The position numbers and the translations under genes are program-made. Shown here piece after piece: positions 1 to 8,045 of a stretch of 52,435 nucleotides of DNA. Source of the DNA: Candidatus Melainabacteria bacterium. GTDB lineage: Bacteria > Cyanobacteriota > Vampirovibrionia > Obscuribacterales > Obscuribacteraceae. The DNA is taken from the NCBI GenBank assembly GCA_003153555.1, contig PLZS01000200.1, positions 395-52,829 of the forward strand, in the 5' to 3' direction. The notes below the pieces were generated by a model that saw only the letters and a program-made list of their open reading frames with translations, was not told where the DNA came from and did not search any database. Position 1 is the stretch's first letter, and the number at the start of each line of letters is the position of its first letter.

Positions 1-389
1 GACAAATAGTCATCCATCCCTGCTGCTAGGCATTTTTCTTTATCGCCTACCATCGCGTGTGCAGTCACTGCAATGATCGGTGTATGCCGCCCTTTCTTCT
101 TGTCTATTTCTCGGATTCGCTTTGTGCAAGACAGCCCGTCTTCACCGCCCAGTTGCCAGTCCATCAAAATCACATCAAAACAAAAATACGTCGAGGACGC
201 GACCGCTTCCTCACAATCTGCCACTATGTACGCCATTATCCCAAGCGCTTTGCTGATGATCTCGAATAGCTTTTGCTGACTGGGATTGTCGTCAACCACA
301 AGCACTAGCGGCTTGCCCTCTAACTTGCGCTCCGCCAGACTCGATATGGACTGGCTATTTACAGGCGAATCGCCGATCTTCTCTGCCAC
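1..389 (-). CDS. response-regulator receiver domain, N-terminal part, runs off the left edge
   Basis: Opens at a GTG behind a G-rich ribosome site and reads leftward off the window. After about 20 residues comes a canonical receiver: LVLVVDDN (acidic pocket), ILMDWQLGGEDG with the phospho-acceptor Asp, and PIIAVTAHAM, ending at GMDDYLS at the edge. The conserved Lys-Pro that should follow is not in the window. If the molecule is circular, the frame continues into the gene at 51553-52435, giving a protein with a true receiver followed by a degenerate one and a coiled coil. The input kinase is unknown; no histidine kinase was seen in the window. Confidence 0.85.
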   Translation of the reverse strand, partial: MAEKIGDSPVNSQSISSLAERKLEGKPLVLVVDDNPSQQKLFEIISKALGIMAYIVADCEEAVASSTYFCFDVILMDWQLGGEDGLSCTKRIREIDKKKGRHTPIIAVTAHAMVGDKEKCLAAGMDDYL

Positions 390-421
390 TTTACATCCCC
401 CCCCTCTTCTCAAGAGGAGGA

Positions 422-435
422 ATTAGTCGACTAAT
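422..435. promoter_or_regulatory. 14-bp perfect palindrome upstream of the receiver gene
   Basis: ATTAGTCGACTAAT is self-complementary and is flanked by partly matching purine-rich and pyrimidine-rich arms. It lies about 33 bp upstream of the GTG at 389, where an operator would be expected. No regulator can be named. Confidence 0.4.
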
Positions 436-741
436 CTCCCAATTCTCTCATGTTTTGACTGCGCCTATCGCGAGAGGGAGGAGGATTGTCCCTCCCGACA
501 AGCCGCCACAAAGAACACTGACAGACGGGCTGCCCGCCAGCACCTGCAGCACTGCCAGAAAACCCCGCAAGCAGGGGCCCCGCCGTCAAATAAGGCAAAG
601 CGTAGCTGTGCATAAATGGATTGACGGCGGGTGCGCGGGGTAGGCTTGTTGCCAGGCAGGTAGGCAAGGGCAGCCCTCCAAAATATGACTCCGGGGCAGG
701 ACTTGAGCGGACCAGGGACAACAGTGGCGACGGGAAGAAAA
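436..741. other. non-coding stretch
   Basis: About 300 GC-rich bases between the receiver gene and the ssb terminator. Small open frames exist on both strands, but none has a convincing ribosome site or a family-like protein. A short GGGAGG/CCTCCC hairpin lies near 477-500. Nothing else is recognised. Confidence 0.5.
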
Positions 742-786
742 AGAAAAAAGACAGAAACAGAAGCTTGCGGCTCCTGTCTCTGTCTT
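742..786 (-). terminator. rho-independent terminator of ssb
   Basis: On the minus strand, just after the ssb stop, the arms AAAGACAGAGACAG and CTGTTTCTGTCTTT pair nearly perfectly around a short loop and are followed by a T run. The position fits the end of the ssb transcript. Confidence 0.8.
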
Positions 787-792
787 TGTGAT

Positions 793-1182
793 CTACGCGG
801 ACTTGCGAGACTCGCTTTTGGGCTGTTCTGTACTGCCATCGGTTGCAGATTCAGCGACTGGCTTGGGTCCGCAGAGGTGGAAGCTCGTGAGCTTTAGAAT
901 CGGTTTGTGTACTTCAACCTTGACTCCGTCAACTTCCTTGGTGAAGACGTTTATTGCAAGTCGCCCGGTTAAGAGGACCTCACGTCCCTTGGTGATGGTC
1001 TGCATCACACGTTCGCCAAGTCCGTTCCAGGCGTCAACATCTATCCAGAGAGTGGATTCTTCCTTGTTGGAGAACTCCCTCACTCCGAGGCTGAATTTAA
1101 CAACTTTGTTGCCTGTGTCTGGGAACGAAACAATCTTGGGCTTTTGTCCTGCGTATCCGATGATGGTTAGTTGGTTGTTCAT
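793..1182 (-). CDS. ssb: single-stranded DNA-binding protein
   Basis: About 129 residues with a bacterial SSB OB-fold: NNQLTIIGYAGQKPK at the start, then VVKFSLGVREFSN, LWIDVDAWN, ERVMQTITKGREVLLTG. It would coat single-stranded DNA during replication or conjugative entry. The ATG at 1182 is preferred over a GTG nine bases upstream because a GGAGG sits eight bases before it and overlaps the GTG. The C-terminus is EQPKSESRKSA and lacks the acidic DDDIPF-like tip that chromosomal SSBs use to recruit partners. A strong terminator follows. It is probably a plasmid-type SSB. Confidence 0.92.
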   Translation of the reverse strand: MNNQLTIIGYAGQKPKIVSFPDTGNKVVKFSLGVREFSNKEESTLWIDVDAWNGLGERVMQTITKGREVLLTGRLAINVFTKEVDGVKVEVHKPILKLTSFHLCGPKPVAESATDGSTEQPKSESRKSA

Positions 1183-1846
1183 TTTCGGCACCTCCAGTGC
1201 GTTTTAGGTGCCCATGTCTCAGCACAAGCGTAGCCGCCCTGCGCTTTATTGCGATTGCAAGGTCGCCCAAGCGCCTCGTAGAGGTTCACCTTGCGGTCGG
1301 AAGAAAGTTGTGCTTGTCTCGGCGCCGTTAAAAAAAGCACGGAGGTGACAGAGAAGGAATAAGTAACAGGAAAGACGGAAGCAGGCAAATGCCATAGCCA
1401 TTGAGTTTCCAGACATACAAGAAAGGTGCTATTCAAATGTCGGAGTGAGGGAATAAGCAAAAACAAGAAGCCACTCCTCAGATGTTGATGACTGGAACAT
1501 CAAAAGAAGTGTGATGAAGACCTTCAGGACGTGCGGTCCGGCACCGGGAACTTGCACAAGAAGATACACCTGGAAGTTAGGAGTCGAAGTACACAAACCG
1601 GTTGCTCACGAGCTTCCTCTCCTGTTGCGGACCAAGCAGTCGCATAAACAAAGACGATGGCATTAACAGCCCAAGAGCCTGGAGTGGCAAGTCCTCTACA
1701 AACAAAGACAGAGATGGAGTGCAAGTACAAATAATTTCTGTCTTTCTGGCGCTGGGGTGGTGGGCGGGTAGCCACCTGCGAAGCAGGATTTACCAACTCT
1801 TGCTGGCGTCGAAATGATCGCCAGCAAGAGCGGTGGTTGGGTTGAA
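1183..1846. other. non-coding stretch with a repeat fragment and a stem-loop
   Basis: About 660 bases with no convincing gene. It holds a fragment of dispersed repeat B at 1751-1787. At about 1704-1746 a stem (AAAGACAGA with TCTGTCTTT) could terminate the transcript of the gene at 1847-2323. That stem uses the same AAAGACAG arm as the ssb terminator. The rest is unexplained. Confidence 0.5.
1751..1787. repeat. dispersed repeat module B, fragment (B1)
   Basis: Carries the most conserved core of module B, including GGCGGGTAGCCACC and the tight hairpin CCTGC-GAA-GCAGG. Longer copies lie at 8355, 22571 and 24651. Homology stops after the hairpin. Confidence 0.75.
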
Positions 1847-2323
1847 TCAATAACCGGTCCAGGATTCGTCCTGTCCCTGAGCTTGTCCACGCAGACACGC
1901 CTCAACTACGCCGGCAGCATCAGAGTGTTTCTGGCGGCAGCCGCAAGCTTGCTTCAGAACCGGTTTCTTCTTTGTGGCTGGTTCGGCTGGAGCCGCCGGC
2001 GCTTGAACATTGACGCCGGTAAGAAGCTTGCTCAAAGTCTCATTGATCAATTTGGCAGTGTTCTTCTCGATCAAGGACCAGTCGATGGTGTCGATTGCAG
2101 ATGGCTTGTCCTGTATCTTTCTGGCGAGCTGCCAGATGTAATTTGCCTTGAGAAACAATTGCAAGATGAGGCGTGATTCCGGGTGGTGGTAGTTCGCCTT
2201 TGTCACAGCTTCAAACTGCTCCGGAGTGAGAAGTTCAAGCGGCAAATCCTTGAGGATCAAGACATTGCTGGTTTTGGTCTTTGGTGCGGAACTTGTTTTT
2301 TTGGTTGTTGGACGAGTATTCAT
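1847..2323 (-). CDS. hypothetical protein, operon partner of the RadC-like gene
   Basis: 158 residues, not recognised. The N-terminus is Lys/Thr/Ser-rich, a helical middle contains LTPEQFEAVTKANYHHPESR, and an Ala/Pro linker leads to a basic, Cys-containing tail (LKQACGCRQKH). The ATG at 2323 overlaps the stop of the upstream gene (ATGA), with GGAG seven bases before it, so the pair is translationally coupled. It is last in the minus-strand series 3435 to 1847. No enzymatic motif is visible. A role in plasmid establishment is only a guess from its neighbours ssb and RadC. Confidence 0.7.
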   Translation of the reverse strand: MNTRPTTKKTSSAPKTKTSNVLILKDLPLELLTPEQFEAVTKANYHHPESRLILQLFLKANYIWQLARKIQDKPSAIDTIDWSLIEKNTAKLINETLSKLLTGVNVQAPAAPAEPATKKKPVLKQACGCRQKHSDAAGVVEACLRGQAQGQDESWTGY

Positions 2324-2664
2324 TTGCATTCTCCATTTGCTGTAATTAGGTTCTCTGCTTCCGAATCCGATAGGGCATAAAGCAGCCAGGAAGAGTCTGG
2401 CGCTTCCTGGACAAGCCATTGCCCGGCGCGGGTAAGCCGCGCTCTGTGATGACGACCGAGCAGCTCTTTTCTGATGGACTTGCGCCTGACCGTCTGCGAA
2501 GGACGGTTGGCTCTGTTCAAGTCACGTGCATTGAAGCGCTTGCGGGCTTCAAGATAAGCAGCCTCGATTGCGCTTTCAGCCAGCTCCCTGGCATAGGCGC
2601 CTTCGAGGTGAGGCACGCCGAGCTCGGCCGCTTCGGCCAATCTGCACAAGTGCGAAAGTTTCAT
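2320..2664 (-). CDS. hypothetical basic protein
   Basis: 114 residues from the ATG at 2664, which has GGAGG close upstream. The first half is Ala/Glu-rich helix (CRLAEAAELGVPHLEGAYA); the middle is very basic (NRPSQTVRRKSIRKELLGRHHRARL). The C-terminus, SWLLYALSDSEAENLI, is mixed. It overlaps the start of the next gene by four bases and lies ten bases after the RadC-like gene, so the three are one operon. Not recognised. The basic segment would allow nucleic-acid binding, but that is inference. Confidence 0.7.
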   Translation of the reverse strand: MKLSHLCRLAEAAELGVPHLEGAYARELAESAIEAAYLEARKRFNARDLNRANRPSQTVRRKSIRKELLGRHHRARLTRAGQWLVQEAPDSSWLLYALSDSEAENLITANGECK

Positions 2665-2674
2665 AGCGCCTCCA

Positions 2675-3142
2675 CTAGAACAAGTCGGGGTGTGACTCAC
2701 GGATGCTTGATACCTGCCTATAAGAGACAATCAGATGGTCGAGAATTTCCACCCCAAGTAACTTGCCGGCACCGACAAGCTGCTTAGTCGTAGCTAGGTC
2801 TTCGGGGCTTGGGTCGGGCGATCCAGCCGGGTGATTGTGCGCAACAACGATGCAGTGAGCATTGTTCAGCAAGGCGGCCTTAAAAACCTCTCTCGGATGA
2901 ACCAGGCTCGCCGAGAGGGTTCCGTGAGAAACCACGTGATAACCAGTTAGCTGATTGCGGGCATTTAGATGCAGAGCAACGAAATGTTCTTCACTCAGAT
3001 GTTTCAATGGTTCCAGATACTGCGTAAGGTCATCGGGAGTGCGAATAGCAGGCAGTGGCTCCTGCGATGGCTCTCGTAAAATGGCGAGCTTGATCTGCGG
3101 GATCTTGTACTTGAGGTGTCTTTTCAGCATACGTGTATTCAT
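2675..3142 (-). CDS. radC: RadC-type JAB/MPN domain protein
   Basis: 155 residues, covering only the metalloprotease-like JAB domain of RadC and lacking the N-terminal helix-hairpin-helix part of full-length RadC. The metal site is intact: VVAHNHPAGSPDPSPED matches HxH-P-x(7)-S-x(2)-D, preceded by the FVALHLNARNQL strand. The ATG at 3142 has GGAG six bases upstream and is preferred over the ATG at 3154, which lies inside that site. Short RadC-like proteins are common on mobile elements near SSB and anti-restriction genes; their function is unsettled. It heads the overlapping trio with 2320-2664 and 1847-2323. Confidence 0.88.
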   Translation of the reverse strand: MNTRMLKRHLKYKIPQIKLAILREPSQEPLPAIRTPDDLTQYLEPLKHLSEEHFVALHLNARNQLTGYHVVSHGTLSASLVHPREVFKAALLNNAHCIVVAHNHPAGSPDPSPEDLATTKQLVGAGKLLGVEILDHLIVSYRQVSSIRESHPDLF

Positions 3143-3213
3143 GATGTTCTCCATAAAAAACCAGCCGGGGCGGCTCAGAGGCTCATCCCGGCTGGGGGTT
3201 AGTGATGACTTGC

Positions 3214-3435
3214 CTAGTTGATGGCAGCGACAAGAGCCGTTTCGTCTTTCCGCTGACCGGCGATAAGCGAAAGCGGCGGTGTTGTGACCGGCGCACCAAT
3301 GCTCTGAGCACGCTCTAAATGAGTCCTCAGCGCCTCGCGAATAAGCTCGGATCTTGTCTGCGATCGGTAATCAGCAAGCAGATCGATCTGGTCGAGAAGA
3401 CGCTCCGGTATTCCGACTAGGATTTTTTTCTTCAT
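3214..3435 (-). CDS. ribbon-helix-helix DNA-binding protein
   Basis: 73 residues. The N-terminal strand KKKILVGIPERLLDQIDLLA and the helix pair SQTRSELIREALRTHLERA form a CopG/Arc-type ribbon-helix-helix fold. The ATG at 3435 follows GGGAG at good spacing. No toxin gene sits next to it, so it may be a free-standing regulator of this small operon or of plasmid genes. The module A repeat begins about 50 bases upstream and may carry its promoter. Confidence 0.85.
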   Translation of the reverse strand: MKKKILVGIPERLLDQIDLLADYRSQTRSELIREALRTHLERAQSIGAPVTTPPLSLIAGQRKDETALVAAIN

Positions 3436-3481
3436 GACATATCTCCCTGTAAGTACGGCGTTTTCGCCTCCTACTGGGGGA

Positions 3482-3602
3482 AGGGGGAGGCTCTGCGCGT
3501 CAAGCGCAAAGCGAATCTGGAACACACAAAACAGAGCGATCTGCTTGACGCGCGGTGGCGCATCCCCCTTATACTTAAAAGGCGAAAAACGCTAAGAATG
3601 GC
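3482..3602. repeat. dispersed repeat module A, copy 1 (A1)
   Basis: A long imperfect hairpin. The left arm has AGGGGGAGGC and GCGCGTCAAGC; the right arm has GCTTGACGCGC and ATCCCCCTT, with about 30 variable bases between. It continues into the conserved tail AAGGCGAAAAACGCTAAGAATGGC. The whole block recurs at 8224 (same orientation) and, truncated, at 22472. It separates the RHH gene from the 85-residue gene. Confidence 0.85.
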
Positions 3603-3618
3603 TGTGCAGCTGCACAGC
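3601..3618. repeat. 18-bp perfect palindrome at the end of repeat A1
   Basis: GCTGTGCAGCTGCACAGC reads the same on both strands. The other repeat copies have degenerate versions here (GGCAGTGCAGCAGC and GGCTGTGCTGCAC), so the perfect palindrome is specific to this copy. Confidence 0.7.
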
Positions 3619-3630
3619 AGCAAGGATGTA

Positions 3631-3888
3631 TTACTCTGGAAGCACAAGTTCATTTGAGTAATTTCGGTAAGCCCGTGAATCAAGATCACCGAAATCGAGA
3701 TCAAGTAAATCGCAGAGATGCCTGATGTCTGCGAGCAAATCAGAAATCCCATCTTCCGGACATTGCGACCAATCGCTTCTCAGCGAATAGTTGTAATAAG
3801 CAGCAGCTCTGCCCTGAGTGGGCGTTCCTCGCAGGGCAGCAGACGCCCTGGCAGCACGCCGCTTGCTTGCAAATGCGCTGTTCTTCAT
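3631..3888 (-). CDS. hypothetical small protein of the Gp88 cassette
   Basis: 85 residues with a clear ribosome site (GGAG, seven bases) before the ATG at 3888. The N-terminus is basic and Ala-rich (SKRRAARASAALRGTPTQGR); the C-terminal half is acidic with a helix LLADIRHLCDLLDLDFGDLD. It lies 33 bases downstream of the Gp88-like gene on the same strand, and both sit between repeats A1 and A2, so they probably travel as one cassette. Not recognised. Confidence 0.75.
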   Translation of the reverse strand: MKNSAFASKRRAARASAALRGTPTQGRAAAYYNYSLRSDWSQCPEDGISDLLADIRHLCDLLDLDFGDLDSRAYRNYSNELVLPE

Positions 3889-3921
3889 ATGTTGTCTCCT
3901 TCAATTGCGGTGTAAAAACAA

Positions 3922-4620
3922 TTAGCCAGGTAAGCAAAGGCTGCATGACTGGCACGGCTTCGGTAGAGATCGGCTTGACTGCAGTGGAAAAGCAGAAGTT
4001 GTGATCTGCGGACAAAGCGTGAGCGGGTCGGCTTTGATCGGTGCCACATGATGACCGCCGCGGTGATAAGGGAAGCTGATGATCTGCCCCGGCTGCACCT
4101 GTTCTTGAATCGCAGGCAGTAGCTCGTCAGAGAGTTCGTCTTCGGCTTGCTGCAGTAACGCCAGCTTCCAGATGCCTGGATAAGCGGCGAACGCATGCAA
4201 GCCGCGCTCGAAGTTATCGTTGTCGATACTGAGAAATCCCTGACAGTTAGGCAGTGAAGCAAGCTCCGAAAGAGCCTCCAGAAGCCCAGCTTCAAGGAAG
4301 CTGCGGGTATAGAACCACAAGGAACATTTTGGCCGTTCACGAGCAGCAAGTAGCCATGCTCGTGCATAAGAAACGCTGTGGAAATCGCCCAGATCGTGGA
4401 TACGTAAGGTGAACGGGAGGTTTGTCGGCTCACCAGTTATCTGTGCTGCAAGCCAATCCACTGGTCGCGCCTGGTCAATCAGCGCGAGGAGATTCTGAGC
4501 AAGCAGCTCCGGACCGCCTTTGTCGAGCAGGAATTCTATCGTCCTGAAGTTGCGCTCGCGCTTGTGCCTTTGCGCATCGGACCGGTATCTTACGCCGTTT
4601 CCGTAGCACAGCCTCTTGCA
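3922..4620 (-). pseudogene. Gp88-like protein gene, 3' part, cut by the RIT element
   Basis: This 233-codon piece reads in frame from the RIT border (TGC AAG, then RLCYGNGVRY) through LRIHDLGDFHSVSYARAWLL and SLWFYTRSFLEAG to a Cys cluster at the C-terminus (CQSCSLC). The pattern resembles the Gp88 domain of phage and plasmid proteins (conserved CYxxG, RxHxxGDF, YTRS). Upstream, inside the RIT end, the frame hits a TGA. The missing 39 N-terminal codons lie on the other side of the element at 8067-8183. An internal GTG at 4461 could still start a shorter product. Function is unknown. Confidence 0.85.
4615..4620. repeat. 6-bp target duplication, left (CTTGCA)
   Basis: CTTGCA borders the left RIT end and recurs at 8067-8072 against the right end. 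Joining the flanks with one copy restores an open Gp88-like gene, so this is the insertion site or crossover sequence. Confidence 0.85.
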
Positions 4621-4650
4621 TAATCAAAAGTTCGGGATTATCACGAGTAA
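4621..4650 (+). repeat. RIT left terminal inverted repeat
   Basis: Starts TAATCAAAAGT and ends GGATTATCACGAGTAA. It matches the reverse complement of 8011-8040 at 28 of 30 positions; the differences lie in the middle (T-CG versus A-CC). It abuts the CTTGCA duplication directly and is probably the recombinase binding site. Confidence 0.9.
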
Positions 4651-4759
4651 GATTGCGAACTCTGCAATTATCAACCCTTTCTCGCCAAATTACTCGGCAT
4701 AGTTCTCCGCCGCTTTCCATGGAACATCCTTCCTGTGGCTACATGAAAAGGAGAGCTTT

Positions 4760-6001
4760 ATGGATTACTTTTTTCCAAATCCCAAGCCAGCGACCTTGGT
4801 GCTACTGAGGCAAGCTCCATTGGGGCCATATCTCGGGTTATTCGCTAAAGAATTGAGAGAGCGGGGATTCAGTGTAGGTGCGGGACGCAAGATGATTATA
4901 CTAATTGTGCAGTTCGGGCGATGGTTGCGGCTAAATAGAATCACAGTGCCAGAGATAACGTCAGAACATGCGGCCAAGTACACCGAATACTTAGTTCGCA
5001 AGAAACGATTTGCTGTCAAAAGGGGGGATGCCGCTGTCATTAGGCACTTCCTTGACCTGCTGCGACGTACAGGAGCAATTGCAAAGGAAGTGGTTCCTTT
5101 ATTGTCGCGGGCCGAGGAGTTAACACACGAGTTCCTTCTTTACCTGCAGAAGGAGCGCGGACTTTTGGCCACAACGATTGCGTGCCGCCGGATGTTTGTG
5201 CTCCGTTTCCTGAATAGCTATATCACCGATCCAACTGTGGATCTCTCAGCGCTTTGTTCGTCGGATGTTGTTACGTTTGTTCAGCGCCAGGCAGCAAGAG
5301 TCAGCCCCAAAGGCGCCGCGCAGATGCTCACTGCACTCCGTTCCTTTCTGCATTACGCGCGATACCAGGGCTACATCCAAATTGATTTGGCTGCAGCCGT
5401 GCCGGCAGTGGCCAGCTGGTCGATGCAATCAATTCCAAGGTCACTACCAAAAAAGCAGGTCGAGCAAGTCATATCAAGCTGCAATCGCCAAACCGCAATA
5501 GGCCGCCGCGACTATGCGATTTTATTATTGCTTGCCAGACTTGGTCTGCGTGCTGGCGAAGTTGCTTCCCTTTCACTTGACGATATCGATTGGCAAGCAG
5601 GATCTATCTCCGTACACGGCAAGAGTGGTCATCGGCCACACCTGCCGTTACCGGATGATGTCGGTGAAGCTCTGGCGGAGTATTTGCGAGAGGGAAGACC
5701 ACGATTAGACAGCAGGGTGGTTTTCTTATCTGGTAACGCTCCAGTCCGGCCGATTAGAAGTTCTGTCGTGACCGATGTGGTCAAGCGTCAATTAGAACGG
5801 GCTGGAATTGATTCGCCAAGGAAAGGAGCGCATCAATTTCGCCACGGTTTGGCTACTGAAATGCTCCGGCATGGTGCTTCCTTGGGCGAGATCGGAGAGC
5901 TATTGGGACATCGAAACCCTGATACCACAGCCATCTACGCAAAGGTCGATCTTGACTCGTTGCGAGCACTAGCCATGCCATGGCCAGGCGGTGAGATATG
6001 A
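4760..6001 (+). CDS. RIT tyrosine recombinase, first of three
   Basis: 413 residues. The N-terminal half is a SAM-like/core-binding region (LTHEFLLYLQKERGLLATT). The catalytic domain has Arg I in LGLRAGEVASL, a Lys in the beta-hairpin HGKSGHRPHLPL, HQFRHGLATEML (H-x-x-R) and LGHRNPDTTAIYAKV with the nucleophilic Tyr. All catalytic residues appear present. The ATG at 4760 has AAGGAG upstream. It overlaps the second recombinase by ATGA, so the trio is translated as one operon. It is the largest of the set, as is usual in RIT elements. Confidence 0.93.
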   Translation: MDYFFPNPKPATLVLLRQAPLGPYLGLFAKELRERGFSVGAGRKMIILIVQFGRWLRLNRITVPEITSEHAAKYTEYLVRKKRFAVKRGDAAVIRHFLDLLRRTGAIAKEVVPLLSRAEELTHEFLLYLQKERGLLATTIACRRMFVLRFLNSYITDPTVDLSALCSSDVVTFVQRQAARVSPKGAAQMLTALRSFLHYARYQGYIQIDLAAAVPAVASWSMQSIPRSLPKKQVEQVISSCNRQTAIGRRDYAILLLLARLGLRAGEVASLSLDDIDWQAGSISVHGKSGHRPHLPLPDDVGEALAEYLREGRPRLDSRVVFLSGNAPVRPIRSSVVTDVVKRQLERAGIDSPRKGAHQFRHGLATEMLRHGASLGEIGELLGHRNPDTTAIYAKVDLDSLRALAMPWPGGEI

Positions 6002-6927
6002 ATACTTTGCGAGAGGCCGCGACAGAATATATTGCTATGCGGCGAGCCTTGGGCTTCAAGATGCTAAAAGCGCGCTTACTTTTTGACTTCGTTTTGTTTC
6101 TGGAGAATGGAGATCACGACTACGTGACGACGGCATTGGCCTTAGAATGGGCGCAGCAAAAATTGTCGGTCCAACCTTGTGTTTGGGCTGAGCGATTATC
6201 GTGTGTACGCGGTTTTGCTAGATATCGAAGTGCAACCGATTCCAAGACTGAGATACCGCCAGGGACATTGATCCCAAAAGGATCCAGGCGGGCGCGACCT
6301 TACCTATACACTGAAAAGGAAATTGCACAATTGCTTGAAGCTGCTTTGAGCTTAGCAACAGCAAGTCCTCTCAAGAGACGAACTCTATACTGCATTTTTG
6401 GCCTGCTTGCTGTCACTGGCATGCGCATCGGCGAAGTACTAGATTTGAAGGTGAAGAATGTTGATTTTCAAGCCGGTGTAGTTACGGTTGAAGGAAGCAA
6501 ATTCGGAAAGTCTCGCCTAGTGCCGCTCCATGATTCAACGCTAAAAGTATTGTCTGACTACCTTGTGTTTCGCAATAAATTTCTCAGAGAGCATGCAGCA
6601 GAGCATTTCTTCATCTCCAGCGTAGGCACACGATTCGAGCAGGGGAACCTTTATCGAGCATTCCACGTATTGTCGCGGCAAATCGGCATACGGAAAGCTG
6701 ACTCGAAGGACGGACCGAGATTTCACGACTTTCGTCATCGCTTCGCGATTGAGACCATGCTGCGGTGGTATCGCAACGGTGAAGACGCAGAGCGTCGGCT
6801 GCCGATCCTGTCCACCTATCTCGGGCACGTTCAGGTTACCGGTACCTACTGGTATCTGACTGCGTGTCCAGAATTGATGGGAGCGGCCGTGCACCGGCTT
6901 GAAGAACGGTGGGAGGCAAAACCATGA
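5998..6927 (+). CDS. RIT tyrosine recombinase, second of three
   Basis: 309 residues. Catalytic motifs: VTGMRIGEVLDL (Arg I), a Lys in EGSKFGKSRLVPL, HDFRHRFAIETML (H-x-x-R), and LGHVQVTGTYWYL with the Tyr. It overlaps its neighbours by four bases at each end, so translation is coupled. The spacing between the HxxR helix and LGH is longer than in the other two (RWYRNGEDAERRLPILSTY), a family feature of the middle RIT recombinase as far as I recall. Confidence 0.92.
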   Translation: MNTLREAATEYIAMRRALGFKMLKARLLFDFVLFLENGDHDYVTTALALEWAQQKLSVQPCVWAERLSCVRGFARYRSATDSKTEIPPGTLIPKGSRRARPYLYTEKEIAQLLEAALSLATASPLKRRTLYCIFGLLAVTGMRIGEVLDLKVKNVDFQAGVVTVEGSKFGKSRLVPLHDSTLKVLSDYLVFRNKFLREHAAEHFFISSVGTRFEQGNLYRAFHVLSRQIGIRKADSKDGPRFHDFRHRFAIETMLRWYRNGEDAERRLPILSTYLGHVQVTGTYWYLTACPELMGAAVHRLEERWEAKP

Positions 6928-7925
6928 AATCATCTGCTAGCTTTGCTGTCCTTTTGGAAAGTTTCTTCACTCAACGCCTGATGAAACAGCGGCGTGCCAG
7001 TCCACACACGATCAGGTCCTACCGCGATACTTTCCACTTGTTGCTTCAATTCATCGAACAACGTCTCCGCAAAAAACCCTCTCAACTTGAACTCACGGAA
7101 GTGGACGCACCGCTAGTTTGCGCGTTCCTTGATGAGATGGAAGGGACTCGAAACATCTCTTGCCGAAGCAGAAATGTTCGCCTGTCGGCCATTCGCTCTT
7201 TCTTCCACTACGCCGCACTTGAGGCACCGGCTCAGTCTGCTCAGATCCAACGTGTTTTAGCAATACCTAGCAAACGACACACTCGTAACCTGGTCAACTT
7301 CCTGACCCGTCCTGAAATAGAAGCGCTGTTAGCTGCACCAGATCAGCAAACGTGGTCCGGGCGTCGCGATCATGCGCTACTGCTTGTCGCCGTGCAAACA
7401 GGCCTACGATTGTCAGAATTGACGGGGCTTCAGCGGCAAGATTTAGTGCTAGCAGGTGCTGGTGCCCACATACGTGTAATAGGGAAAGGACGAAAAGAAC
7501 GCTGTACGCCACTTACAAAACAGACTGTGACGGTGCTGAAAGCTTGGCTGCTTGAACCTGCGAAAGCCGATGCACCGAACATTTTCCCCAATGCTCGCGG
7601 CGGGCGGCTAAGCCGGGACGGGGTGCAATACATCCTAAGTCGGCAAGCGGAGCGAGCCTCTGTGGCTAGTCCAACACTCAAAGAAAAGCGAATATCGCCC
7701 CATTCGCTCAGGCACACATGTGCCATGGAGCTTCTGCAAGCAGGCGTTGATCGCGCAATGATCGCCCTCTGGCTGGGCCACGAATCAGTCGAGACTACTC
7801 AAATGTATCTACAAGCTAATTTGGCCCTGAAGGAGAAACTTCTGTCCACCACTGCGATGCCCGAAGGAAAACCTGGCTACTATCGTCCGGCCGATGAGCT
7901 CCTCTCATTCCTCCGGAGCCTGTAA
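6924..7925 (+). CDS. RIT tyrosine recombinase, third of three
   Basis: 333 residues from the ATG at 6924, which overlaps the previous stop (ATGA) and has GGGAGG seven bases upstream. A GTG at 6909 is possible but less likely. Motifs: N-terminal SPHTIRSYRDTFHLLLQF core-binding domain, TGLRLSELTGL, GKGRKERCTPL, HSLRHTCAMELL, and LGHESVETTQMYLQAN with the Tyr. It is XerC/D-like in layout. All three proteins are probably needed together, as proposed for RIT elements. Confidence 0.93.
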   Translation: MKSSASFAVLLESFFTQRLMKQRRASPHTIRSYRDTFHLLLQFIEQRLRKKPSQLELTEVDAPLVCAFLDEMEGTRNISCRSRNVRLSAIRSFFHYAALEAPAQSAQIQRVLAIPSKRHTRNLVNFLTRPEIEALLAAPDQQTWSGRRDHALLLVAVQTGLRLSELTGLQRQDLVLAGAGAHIRVIGKGRKERCTPLTKQTVTVLKAWLLEPAKADAPNIFPNARGGRLSRDGVQYILSRQAERASVASPTLKEKRISPHSLRHTCAMELLQAGVDRAMIALWLGHESVETTQMYLQANLALKEKLLSTTAMPEGKPGYYRPADELLSFLRSL

Positions 7926-8010
7926 TGCGCTTCCGAATTATGCCGGGCAAGCGGACTGAAACGTCTGGGCGCAAGCTTTGCTGGACAGGCTTATGGCTAA
8001 CACTCCAGTT

Positions 8011-8040
8011 TTACTCGTGATAATCCGGTACTTTTGATTA
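8011..8040 (-). repeat. RIT right terminal inverted repeat
   Basis: Reverse complement of the left end with two central differences. Unlike the left repeat it does not touch the target duplication: 26 bases carrying a further palindrome lie between. Confidence 0.9.
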
Positions 8041-8045
8041 TGTCG

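Noticed and set aside
465..839. Open frame of 124 codons on the minus strand near the left end
   Set aside because: It crosses the ssb terminator and end of ssb in another frame; composition is Arg/Pro/Ser-rich shadow type and there is no ribosome site.
1179..1898. Two minus-strand frames between ssb and the 158-residue gene
   Set aside because: No family-like sequence, no ribosome sites, and they run through a repeat fragment and into neighbouring genes.
3482..3570. Module A hairpin as an integron attC site
   Set aside because: It lacks the RYYYAAC/GTTRRRY box pairs of attC, and no IntI-type integrase is present; the tyrosine recombinases here are RIT and resolvase types.
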